Source: Enterobacter hormaechei subsp. xiangfangensis (GTDB lineage Bacteria > Pseudomonadota > Gammaproteobacteria > Enterobacterales > Enterobacteriaceae). Taken from it: 64,000 nt of DNA. Location: assembly GCF_001729785.1 (NCBI RefSeq), contig NZ_CP017183.1, positions 1,426,001 to 1,490,000 on the forward strand, read 5' to 3'. The translations under genes and the position numbers were made by a program. The notes beneath the pieces were generated by a model. That model was not told the DNA's origin. It made no database searches and was given only the letters and a program-made list of their open reading frames with translations. Position 1 is the stretch's first letter, and each line of letters begins with the position of its first letter. Below are positions 8,975 to 16,556 of this stretch, in pieces.

Positions 8975-11518
8975 TCAGTGACACTGCGCGGCAGCGTTAA
9001 TGATGCTGGTTTGCTCTTTCTCATCCGTTAGCGCATAGTCAGCGACGCAGTGCTCGTTCGCCCCCTGTCCCCAGGAAACGTAGAGATGCCCTTGCTGCGG
9101 CAGACCAGAGAGGTAGGTCTGGCCGTCATTCCCGACAATAAATTCGCTGTCCTTATCTTCGGTGGTGACCGTTGCGCCGAAGGGCAGCGGTTTACCCTTT
9201 TGCGTAAGCATCATCAGGACGCGGTTACCCACGCGGGTGTTAAAGCTGGCGCGCACCACGGCCCCGCGGGTTGGCGTCACGATCTGCGCCGCGTGGGTGA
9301 CGTCGGCGTTGTCCGGTAGCGTTTCGGTATCCAGCGCGATGGTGTTGCGGCGATACGCGGTAACAAACGGCACGACGGTGTAGCCGCGGAAGTCGGTCTC
9401 GACGCCCGTCTGGTTCGTGATATGGGTTCCGTGCGTGCCCGGCGCTTTCACCAGCGCGATGGTGTCACCGAGCGGCTGGCTCAGGGTTATTCCGTTCGCA
9501 TGGGCAACCACGCCGCCCTGCAAACCGACGTTCAGGGTCTGCTGATACTTATCCTGACTGACGCCTGCGCTCACTTCGCCATAGGTCGCTTTGTAATCGG
9601 CGTTGATGCTGGTGGAGTTACCGCTGCCGGTGCTGCTCAGCCCTTCCTGGATGTTCCAGTTCAGGTTGTCCTCTTTCAGCGCCGTGCCGTTCAGGCCGAT
9701 GTTCTGCGTCGTGCCGTCTTTGGTGTTGTTCAGGTTGTAGGTGGCCCAGGTGTTATGCATCCAGCGGTCCAGCGGCACCGAGACGCTCAGCGAGAACTGG
9801 TTGTCGTTTGTCACCTCGTTACCGTCTTCATCGCTGTCCTGGGTGTTTTTGTTCATGCTGTAGCTGAGGCTGTAGCTCACCCCGTGCCAGCTATTGTTGT
9901 AGCTGACGCTCATCGAGGTCATGTTCTGGCTCTGACTCCAGTACGTCTCTTTCACCATGCTCAGGGTGACGGATCCCCAGCCTTCCGGCAGCGTCTGGTC
10001 GATGGTGGCTTCGGTTCGGGCGCGGCGCTGCTGCGGTGCAGACCAGTTGTCGGAGCGGGTATATGACTCCATGGTGTTGTCCAGGGTGTAAAACCCTTTG
10101 CTGTTATAGCGATAGCCCGCAAGGGTAAAGTTGGTGCCCGAACCGGCGAAATCTTTGCTGTAACGGATGCGCCATGACTGGCCCTTGCTGGACTGCTGTT
10201 TTTTCAACAGAGCTCTGGCGCGGGTTACGTCAATGGAGAACGCCCCCAGATCGCCCATGTTTTTCCCGGCGCCAATCGCCTGTGACTGATAATGGTTACT
10301 CTGCTGCACGCCGCCGTAGACCGTGAAGCCGAAGGGTAAACCGTAGATGGCGCTTCCCTGGGCAAACGGGGTCTTTTCAACGTCTTTGTCATAAGAGCGA
10401 TAACGCCCGGCGGTTACGCTGTAGCGCAGGTTTTTTTCACGCTGCAATACCGGCACGGAGGCAAACGGCACCACGAAGTGGCTTTCGCTGCCGTCTGTTT
10501 CTTTCACCGTGACCTGGAGGTCGCCGCTGCTGCCGGTGGGGTAGAGGTCGTTAATCTCGAACGCACCCGGCGCGACCGTATTCTGATAAATTACGTACCC
10601 GTTCTGGCGGACCATCACCAGCGCATTGCTGTGGGCGCTGCCGCGAATAATAGGGGCATAGCCTTTCTCGCTGTCCGGCAGCATGTCGCTGTCGGATTTT
10701 AGCTCCACGCCGGTATAGGGCACGCTGTCAAAAACGTCGGAAGGTGAGGTGCTTTGGCCCACCGTCACGTCACTTTTCATCGCCACAATATCGCGTTGCG
10801 CATAGGTATAAACGGAGGTGAATTTCTGTTCCTCCTCATGACCCGTGGTGCTGCGATTCCAGGTGGAGTAGTTACGAACGCGCCATGCCCCGATGTTGAA
10901 GCCGGGACGCAGGTTAACGTACTGGCTGCTGCTATTCTCTTCACCCTGCTGGCGCGCATGGCTCTGGCTGGCGTTGACGCTGTAATTAAGCAGGCCCGCG
11001 TTGATCCCTTCGTCAAACTCTTTCGGGTCGATGTAACCGCGAGGAACCTGACCGAGCGCCTTTTGCGGAATGCTCAGCAGCAGCTGCTGATTGCGCACGC
11101 GAAAGGTCGCGGATGCCGAAGGGATGGCGTGTAGATCGGCGCACTGACCTTCTGCCCTCAGCTGCGGATATTTTTGCGTTTTGATCCCGAGGCTCTTTAA
11201 TTCGTCCAGTGTAAAACAAGGCTGGAGCGTGCTGGTGCCCTGTGGATCTTTAACTAAGTTGAAGGTCACGTCGCGGGTATCAATTTTATTGTTATTGATA
11301 AAGATCGCGACCTGATATTTACCTGGCGCCTGGCCGGGACCTTTTTCATAGACAGACAGATCGGTCTTTCCCTGCTGCGGGTTATCAATGTCCAGCAGGG
11401 CAGGGTTAAAATAATCATCAGCCAAAACCTGCTGCGCAAAGATCGCCATTGCCAGGCAACAAATAGCCATCAGCAATGACGAAAATCGGCAGGTGAACGG
11501 CTTTTTATGGCTGTACAT
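8975..11518 (-). CDS. outer-membrane fimbrial usher
   Basis: This 847-residue protein is an FimD/PapC-type usher. It has a signal peptide ending at QQVLA (residues 1-33), the N-terminal chaperone-binding domain (YFNPALLDID opening, DLSVYEKG), a central 24-strand beta-barrel region (residues about 160-680, including the plug), and a C-terminal domain with the typical PTRGAVVRASFNTRVG and PFGATVTT motifs and paired cysteines (NEHCVADY ... AAQCH). It secretes and assembles the subunits encoded on either side. It lies between the chaperone gene and the adhesin gene. Confidence 0.95.
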   Translation of the reverse strand: MYSHKKPFTCRFSSLLMAICCLAMAIFAQQVLADDYFNPALLDIDNPQQGKTDLSVYEKGPGQAPGKYQVAIFINNNKIDTRDVTFNLVKDPQGTSTLQPCFTLDELKSLGIKTQKYPQLRAEGQCADLHAIPSASATFRVRNQQLLLSIPQKALGQVPRGYIDPKEFDEGINAGLLNYSVNASQSHARQQGEENSSSQYVNLRPGFNIGAWRVRNYSTWNRSTTGHEEEQKFTSVYTYAQRDIVAMKSDVTVGQSTSPSDVFDSVPYTGVELKSDSDMLPDSEKGYAPIIRGSAHSNALVMVRQNGYVIYQNTVAPGAFEINDLYPTGSSGDLQVTVKETDGSESHFVVPFASVPVLQREKNLRYSVTAGRYRSYDKDVEKTPFAQGSAIYGLPFGFTVYGGVQQSNHYQSQAIGAGKNMGDLGAFSIDVTRARALLKKQQSSKGQSWRIRYSKDFAGSGTNFTLAGYRYNSKGFYTLDNTMESYTRSDNWSAPQQRRARTEATIDQTLPEGWGSVTLSMVKETYWSQSQNMTSMSVSYNNSWHGVSYSLSYSMNKNTQDSDEDGNEVTNDNQFSLSVSVPLDRWMHNTWATYNLNNTKDGTTQNIGLNGTALKEDNLNWNIQEGLSSTGSGNSTSINADYKATYGEVSAGVSQDKYQQTLNVGLQGGVVAHANGITLSQPLGDTIALVKAPGTHGTHITNQTGVETDFRGYTVVPFVTAYRRNTIALDTETLPDNADVTHAAQIVTPTRGAVVRASFNTRVGNRVLMMLTQKGKPLPFGATVTTEDKDSEFIVGNDGQTYLSGLPQQGHLYVSWGQGANEHCVADYALTDEKEQTSIINAAAQCH

Positions 11519-11544
11519 GATGATTTTATTACCGGGTAATACGA

Positions 11545-12219
11545 TTAATGAACGGGTTTAGACCATGTCTGACTGATGCTGCCGTAATCGGTAATAATGG
11601 AATACGCGACGGTAGAACCTCCGACGTTGCCAGGTAAAGCAAAATGCGTTTCAGTTTTCGGCACAGCCCAGGTGGCTTTTTTGACTTTCTGACCATTCAG
11701 GGTGACGGTCTGAAAATTCATAAAGAAAGGTGTGGGATTATTCACCACTAAATCATTCCCTTCGCGATGCCATTCAAGTTTATCGGCCACATCTTCTGGT
11801 CTGCCTTTTACCGCTGACGGGCGATAGAGCAATTTAATGCGGGTATTAATGGCAATTTGCAGCGTATTTACCCCTTCGACATGCTTGGAGGACGGGATCG
11901 CTTTAATATTCAGCCAGTACAGAGATTCCCTGTCTTCCGGTAAATTTCCTCCCGTACGGACTACGCGCAGGACGTTATCCTCTTTCGCATCCAGTCGAAA
12001 AAGCGGCGGGGTGATCAGGAACGGGGCTTTGGCCTGGTTTTTACCGCCAGAATCGACCCAGGACTGCACCAGATAATCCGTGGTATCCGGGTTTGAAAGA
12101 CCGAGAGATGATTCCTTTTTATCTCCCTGATAGACCAGCCGGGTGCCATTAATCACGACCCCCGCCTGTGCCGAGGCTGCTACCAGTAAAAGAGTGCTCA
12201 GCAAATAACCGTGGCGCAT
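11545..12219 (-). CDS. periplasmic fimbrial chaperone
   Basis: This 224-residue protein is a PapD/FimC-type chaperone with a signal peptide ending at ASAQA, the first strand GVVINGTRLVYQGDKKE, the conserved RESLYWLNIKAIPS motif near residue 100, and the second-domain motif NPTPFFMNF. It caps pilin subunits by donor-strand complementation and delivers them to the usher. It follows the major subunit gene across a strong stem-loop, so it is probably expressed at a lower level than that subunit. The short loop suggests the FGS subfamily; that is inference. Confidence 0.94.
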   Translation of the reverse strand: MRHGYLLSTLLLVAASAQAGVVINGTRLVYQGDKKESSLGLSNPDTTDYLVQSWVDSGGKNQAKAPFLITPPLFRLDAKEDNVLRVVRTGGNLPEDRESLYWLNIKAIPSSKHVEGVNTLQIAINTRIKLLYRPSAVKGRPEDVADKLEWHREGNDLVVNNPTPFFMNFQTVTLNGQKVKKATWAVPKTETHFALPGNVGGSTVAYSIITDYGSISQTWSKPVH

Positions 12220-12240
12220 AAAGATTTCTCAATAAAAAGA

Positions 12241-12276
12241 TGAGATATTAATGCTCGCAAAAGCATTAATATCTCA
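12241..12276. repeat. perfect 15-bp stem-loop between pilin and chaperone genes
   Basis: TGAGATATTAATGCT and its exact reverse complement are separated by six bases. It sits between the major subunit stop (12289) and the chaperone start (12219). There is no T-run, so it is more likely an RNA processing or stability element, or a partial attenuator, than a full terminator. Confidence 0.8.
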
Positions 12277-12288
12277 GGATTGATAAGA

Positions 12289-12825
12289 TCAGTTATAAAT
12301 AACGGTGAAGGTTGATACAGAGTTAGCAGGGCCCGCGGTGACTGCCGCCTGGGTTTGAATATAACGCGCACCGAACTCCAGATCGTTAACCGCCGTGCCG
12401 GAGGCTAAAGGATATTGCTTCGAAGGGGTATATAGGCTGACAGGCTGCCCGGACGTGTCAACCAGCTGAATAGCCACACCGGTAGCCGCATCGGTATCGG
12501 GCGTTAACGCCAGCGCAGCATTATTATCCGCATCCGGGGTACCACCGAAGTTAATCGCTGCCGAGGTTACGGTTTCCGGACAATTGGTTAACTTAATATC
12601 AAACTTCGTTAATGTGCTGGTAGAGCCTGCACCGGTAAATACCGTTTTAGATACTTTTCCCAACTGAACATCTAATGGATTACTTAATCCATTCACGACC
12701 TGGCAAGCAGAATCGATAATTTCTCCGGTGAAATTAATCTGCCCTTCACCGTTGGTTGCCGCAAATGCAGATGCAGAACATCCCACCGTTGCGGCGATAA
12801 ACAACCCTAATGCAACCTTGTTCAT
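12289..12825 (-). CDS. major fimbrial subunit (type 1-like pilin)
   Basis: A 178-residue pilin with a signal peptide ending at ASAFA, the donor strand GQINFTGEIIDSACQVVN, a second cysteine at TNCPETV, and the C-terminal VSTFTVIYN with the penultimate tyrosine recognised by usher chaperones. Being first in the operon and upstream of a stabilising stem-loop, it is the likely shaft subunit. No invertible promoter or fimB/E-type recombinase is visible beside it. The operon reads minus strand, head-to-head with ybiB. Confidence 0.93.
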   Translation of the reverse strand: MNKVALGLFIAATVGCSASAFAATNGEGQINFTGEIIDSACQVVNGLSNPLDVQLGKVSKTVFTGAGSTSTLTKFDIKLTNCPETVTSAAINFGGTPDADNNAALALTPDTDAATGVAIQLVDTSGQPVSLYTPSKQYPLASGTAVNDLEFGARYIQTQAAVTAGPANSVSTFTVIYN

Positions 12826-13080
12826 AGTAAATCCCGATGTGTTTCTGGCAAAAACGTTGCCTGGACGTTTTCTCCGTTGACCTTTAATGACTTTTCGATG
12901 TTTATTTAATCAAAAAAAGGACAGAGACGAATCTTTTGTCCCAATCACAAATATTGCAAATAATGCTTGAGTTTATTTTTTTATCTGAAAACAGCAGGTT
13001 GATAATGATCACAAAACACTATCGGGTGCGTGTCCATCGGGCTATATTGTTAACAAGATGATGCTGTCAGGAGAAATGTC
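12826..13080. other. fimbrial operon / ybiB divergent intergenic region
   Basis: This 255-base AT-rich stretch must hold the fimbrial promoter (minus) and any promoter for ybiB (plus). At 12999-13012, TTGATAATGATCAC matches the FNR consensus TTGAT-N4-ATCAA with one mismatch. I found no LexA box (CTG-N10-CAG) and no inverted repeats flanking a switchable promoter. The ybiB ribosome binding site AGGAG is at its right end. Confidence 0.5.
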
Positions 13081-14043
13081 GTGGATTACCGCAAAATTAT
13101 CAAAGAGGTAGGGCGTGGGAAAAACCATGCTCGCGATCTGGACCAGGAAACGGCCCGTGCGTTGTACACGCATATGCTGAATGGCGACGTGCCGGAGCTG
13201 GAAATGGGCGGCATTCTGATTGCGCTGCGCATCAAAGGGGAAGGTGAGGCGGAGATGCGGGGTTTTTATGAGGCCATGCAGTCGCAGACGATGCGTTTAA
13301 CCCCGCCCGTCACGAAGCCGATGCCGATAGTGATCCCGACCTACAATGGCGCGCGTAAGCAGGCAAACCTCACGCCGCTGCTGGCTATTCTGTTGCAGAA
13401 ACTCGGTTTCCCGGTGGTGGTGCATGGCGTGAGCGAAGATCCAACGCGCGTGCTGACAGAAACCATTCTGGAATTATTAGGCATCGAACCTACTCTCCAT
13501 GCTGGCCAGGCGCAGGCCAAACTGGAGGGGAACCAGCCGGTCTATATTCCCGTGCGCGCGCTCTGCCCGCCGCTGGAAAAGCAGCTGGACATGCGATGGC
13601 GAATGGGAGTACGTAACAGCGCCCACACCCTGGCGAAGCTGGCGACGCCGTTTGCCGAAGACGCCGCGCTACGTCTTTCCAGCGTCTCCCATCCGGAGTA
13701 CGTGACGCGGGTCGGACAATTTTTTGCCGAAATCGGCGGGCGGGCGCTGCTGATGCACGGGACGGAAGGGGAGATTTATGCCAACCCGCAGCGTTGTCCA
13801 CAGCTGATGCTGATTGAGCCTGCCGGGACGCGGGTCGTACTGGAACGTGGGGAAGAGAACTGCGATGTGATCTTGCCCGAGTCAAAAGATCCGCAGGTCA
13901 CCGCGCACTGGATCGTACAGTGTCTGGCCGGAAAGGTGCCGGTTCCTCAGTCGATCAAGCTGCAAATGGCCTGCTGCCTGCTGGCGGCAGGGGAAGTGGC
14001 ATCCGTGGAAGCCGGATTGCAGCGCGTGGCACAGTCGTTTTAA
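13081..14043 (+). CDS. ybiB: nucleic-acid-binding TrpD2-like protein YbiB
   Basis: This 320-residue protein has the anthranilate phosphoribosyltransferase fold (small N-terminal helical domain, then the large alpha/beta domain), but E. coli YbiB is known to bind nucleic acids rather than act in tryptophan synthesis. It starts at GTG, preceded by CAGGAG; length equals E. coli (320). In E. coli it is the second gene of the LexA-controlled dinG-ybiB operon. Here the fimbrial block on the other strand separates it from dinG, so it must use its own promoter, and I see no LexA box in front of it. Confidence 0.93.
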   Translation: MDYRKIIKEVGRGKNHARDLDQETARALYTHMLNGDVPELEMGGILIALRIKGEGEAEMRGFYEAMQSQTMRLTPPVTKPMPIVIPTYNGARKQANLTPLLAILLQKLGFPVVVHGVSEDPTRVLTETILELLGIEPTLHAGQAQAKLEGNQPVYIPVRALCPPLEKQLDMRWRMGVRNSAHTLAKLATPFAEDAALRLSSVSHPEYVTRVGQFFAEIGGRALLMHGTEGEIYANPQRCPQLMLIEPAGTRVVLERGEENCDVILPESKDPQVTAHWIVQCLAGKVPVPQSIKLQMACCLLAAGEVASVEAGLQRVAQSF

Positions 14044-14045
14044 GC

Positions 14046-14075
14046 AAAAAAAAGCCCGTCCAGTGGCGGACGGGC
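14046..14075 (-). terminator. terminator of ybiJ (minus), between ybiB and ybiJ
   Basis: GCCCGTCC and GGACGGGC form a stem with a short loop. On the minus strand it is followed by a run of eight T residues, so it mainly serves ybiJ; it directly abuts the ybiB stop and may also help end ybiB transcripts. Confidence 0.8.
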
Positions 14076-14159
14076 AAACAAGGGTAACAACAACAGGGTC
14101 AATGAGGGTTGGAGCATCTCACCAGAGGGTATGGTGAGGGTGGAGCATAATTCGTTCGA

Positions 14160-14420
14160 TTACTTGTAGATAACCGCAGTACCGCTCAGTTTGTTATTAC
14201 CGTTAGTGGACGTGATGGTGTATCCACTTGCGCCGGCAGCGGCTGCTTTTTCCGCCAGTTTAGCTTCCAGACCGTCCAGCGTGGTCGCGCCTTCAGCACT
14301 CACCACCCCGATTTTGTTCAGATCCTGTGCCTGCGTAGAGGAGACTGGCTCTACGGCGAAAGCGCCGAAAGAGAGAGCGGACAGGGCAACAGCGGCAACA
14401 GCATATTTGATGGTTTTCAT
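14160..14420 (-). CDS. ybiJ: DUF1471 (YhcN-type) periplasmic protein YbiJ
   Basis: An 86-residue exported protein with a signal peptide ending at FGAFA (residue 22) and a mature DUF1471 domain: a DLNKIGVVSAEGATTLDGLEAKLAEKA motif split around the helix and a terminal GTAVIYK strand. The family comprises small periplasmic proteins induced by stress such as peroxide, acid or copper, and affecting biofilm. The position between ybiB and ybiI fits K-12 YbiJ. A paralogue (mcbA) lies 0.7 kb away. A monocistronic unit ended by the hairpin at 14046-14075. Confidence 0.9.
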   Translation of the reverse strand: MKTIKYAVAAVALSALSFGAFAVEPVSSTQAQDLNKIGVVSAEGATTLDGLEAKLAEKAAAAGASGYTITSTNGNNKLSGTAVIYK

Positions 14421-14705
14421 AGGTCAATTCTCGCAGGTTATTCTGTTAAAGGGACGATGTTCCGTCGATGTGATAAGTATCACGGTTTTTAGCGGAAGAT
14501 AAAATCGAAGAGAATTGACGTGGTTGATCAAAAAAATTGAATGACAAATAACTTATTGATTATTAATAAATTCAGAAGCGGAATTGACACTTCTTGTGGA
14601 TGCGCTTTACAGAAGCCATCGGAAGGGCACGATTTGCTACGCGTATCGCTAAAAGTCGTGAGCGTAAAGTAAACGGCTGGCGCGGTTAACTTCGGTAAAG
14701 GAAAG
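14421..14705. other. ybiJ-ybiI intergenic region, no supported gene
   Basis: 285 AT-rich bases. An open frame on the minus strand overlaps ybiI out of frame and has no ribosome binding site, so I do not call it. The region should contain the ybiJ promoter near 14460-14500. Confidence 0.5.
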
Positions 14706-14972
14706 TCAACGTAACTGGCTGTCTTTCGATCCTCTGCGATTATATCCTGAATGTGTCGCATTTTTCGAATCTTTCTCCTGCTGACAGGCAATACATAGCC
14801 GTACGCCAGGAATGGCTTTACGCCGTGCCTCAGGAATCGGATCTCCGCACTCTTCGCATTCCGTCAAACTTTCGCCGCGTGGAATTTCACCGCGAGCACG
14901 CGCGACCGCATCTTCAATAGTACTGTTGATCTGTTCGTTAACGGCGTCGTCATTCGCCCAGCCGTAAGCCAT
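14706..14972 (-). CDS. ybiI: DksA/TraR-type zinc finger protein YbiI
   Basis: An 88-residue protein with a C4 zinc finger, CEECG...CIACQ (residues about 39-63), preceded by an acidic coiled-coil-forming helix. It resembles the C-terminal part of DksA without the long coiled coil. The second of two adjacent ATGs is chosen because it sits six bases behind AGGAG and gives the MAYGWANDD start seen in relatives. The next gene upstream on this strand is mcbA; K-12 has ybiX and fiu between them, absent here. Whether it binds RNA polymerase is unknown. Confidence 0.92.
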   Translation of the reverse strand: MAYGWANDDAVNEQINSTIEDAVARARGEIPRGESLTECEECGDPIPEARRKAIPGVRLCIACQQEKDSKNATHSGYNRRGSKDSQLR

Positions 14973-15095
14973 CATGTTCTCCTGATCTGTTTAAGCCATT
15001 CATCTTAATATGGGGTTAAAAAACGCACAGTCAAGGCGAAGGAAGGGAATGAGAACTGCATCTGCCTGGCAGATGCAGTGTGGGAAGGAAATCGA

Positions 15096-15359
15096 TTATT
15101 TATAGATGGTCGCGGTGCCGTACATATGGTTATCGCCACCGGCAGCGTTCACCACGAAGCCTTTAGCCCCTTCCTGACGCGCTTTTTCGGCCAGCTTGTC
15201 CTGAAGGTCATCAAGGTTGCTTGCCCGGCTGACAGAGACCGTCCCCGCCGCACGTAGCTGGCTGGTATCGTTGCTGTCTGTCAGAGGTTGAACGGACCAG
15301 GCTGAGAACGATGCGCCTGCCAGCGCACCCGCAATAATAAAGGTCAGATATTTTTTCAT
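15096..15359 (-). CDS. mcbA: DUF1471 periplasmic protein McbA
   Basis: An 87-residue exported DUF1471 protein with a signal peptide ending at SFSAWS. The mature part has ASNLDDLQDKLAEKA and the terminal GTATIYK strand. It lies directly before rlmF on the opposite strand, as mcbA does in K-12, where it is repressed by McbR and its overproduction causes mucoidy. The ATG at 15359 has GAGGA eight bases upstream; an in-frame GTG two codons earlier is less likely. It is a paralogue of ybiJ. Confidence 0.9.
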   Translation of the reverse strand: MKKYLTFIIAGALAGASFSAWSVQPLTDSNDTSQLRAAGTVSVSRASNLDDLQDKLAEKARQEGAKGFVVNAAGGDNHMYGTATIYK

Positions 15360-15601
15360 AATCACATCCTCAGGGGAAACAACAGGTGATTCCTCTTAAG
15401 TTTAGAAGCCTGACGCGTGTGATTTAGCGCAAAAATTTGATGATGATCTGCTTATTTTTTGAACGATAAATTCTGACAATTTGTTGACAGATCATAGACA
15501 TACAGGTCGCTGATTTTTGTCGTTTTTTTGTGCGTCTCAGACAGTTATTTACCCCCGCGCCGTCACAGGGTATCTTACGCGGCTGTTTAAAGGAGAATGC
15601 C

Positions 15602-16513
15602 ATGACTTCCCAAAAGCCGGGATTGCACCCGCGTAACCGCCACCGTAGCCGCTACGACATGAAAGCCCTGTGCCTGAGCTGCCCCGAATTGCAGGATTTT
15701 ATTGTTCAGACACCAGCCGGTGAACCGTCGGTAAACTTTGCCGATCCGCTGGCGGTTAAGACGCTGAACAAAGCGCTGCTGGCCCATTTTTATGGCGTTA
15801 CGCACTGGGACATCCCGGATGGCTTTCTCTGCCCACCGGTGCCAGGACGTGCGGATTACGTCCATCATCTTGCCGATCTGCTGGCGGATGACAATGGCGG
15901 CGTGGTGCCAAAACAGGCCACCGTGCTTGATATCGGTACGGGCGCGAACCTGATCTACCCCCTGATAGGCGCACATGAATATCAGTGGCGGTTTACCGGT
16001 AGCGAGATCGGTGCCGAGGCCTTCGCCAGCGCGCAGGCCATTATCAACGCTAACCCGGGGTTAAGCCGGGCCGTTCGTCTGCGTCGTCAGAAGGATGCCG
16101 CTGCTATTTTCAACGGCATTATTCATAAGAACGAACAATATGATGCCACCCTGTGCAACCCGCCATTCCACGACTCCGCCGCCTCCGCTCGTGCGGGAAG
16201 TGAACGCAAGCGGCGTAACCTGGGCCAGGCTGAAGATGGCGCGCTGAACTTTGGCGGCCAGCAGCAGGAGCTGTGGTGCGAGGGCGGGGAAGTGGCATTT
16301 ATTCTGCGCATGATTGCCGAGAGTAAGGGCTTCGGTCGTCAGGTGAAATGGTTTACCACGCTGGTCTCCCGTGGCGATAACCTGCCGCCGCTTTACCGCG
16401 CGCTGACCGACGTCGGCGCGGTGAAAGTGGTTAAAAAAGAGATGGCGCAGGGCCAGAAGCAGAGCCGCTTTATTGCCTGGTCCTTTATGGACGATAACAA
16501 ACGCCGCAAATAA
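15602..16513 (+). CDS. rlmF: 23S rRNA (adenine-1618-N6)-methyltransferase RlmF
   Basis: A 303-residue SAM-dependent methyltransferase. Motif I is [16 protein letters not shown] (about residues 107-122) and the catalytic NPPF of N6-adenine methylases is near residue 186. It methylates A1618 of 23S rRNA. The ATG at 15602 follows AGGAGAATGCC and gives the N-terminus [19 protein letters not shown] as in E. coli; an upstream in-frame start adds 24 residues without a ribosome binding site. Downstream lies a REP element separating it from convergent ybiO. Confidence 0.96.
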   Translation: MTSQKPGLHPRNRHRSRYDMKALCLSCPELQDFIVQTPAGEPSVNFADPLAVKTLNKALLAHFYGVTHWDIPDGFLCPPVPGRADYVHHLADLLADDNGGVVPKQATVLDIGTGANLIYPLIGAHEYQWRFTGSEIGAEAFASAQAIINANPGLSRAVRLRRQKDAAAIFNGIIHKNEQYDATLCNPPFHDSAASARAGSERKRRNLGQAEDGALNFGGQQQELWCEGGEVAFILRMIAESKGFGRQVKWFTTLVSRGDNLPPLYRALTDVGAVKVVKKEMAQGQKQSRFIAWSFMDDNKRRK

Positions 16514-16524
16514 TCGTTTCTCGG

Positions 16525-16552
16525 GCCGGGTAAGGCGAAGCCGCCACCCGGC
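16525..16552. repeat. REP palindrome between rlmF and ybiO
   Basis: GCCGGGTAAGGCGAAGCCGC followed by CACCCGGC forms an imperfect palindrome of the enterobacterial REP type. It lies between two convergent genes, the usual place for REP elements, and can act as bidirectional terminator or gyrase/IHF-associated site. Near-identical copies lie at 39633 and 59766. Confidence 0.85.
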
Positions 16553-16556
16553 TCGT

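Noticed and set aside
12826..13080. Invertible fim-type promoter switch
   Set aside because: I found no pair of inverted repeats flanking a promoter and no recombinase gene in the window.
14528..14791. 87-codon frame overlapping ybiI
   Set aside because: Out of frame with conserved ybiI and without start signals.
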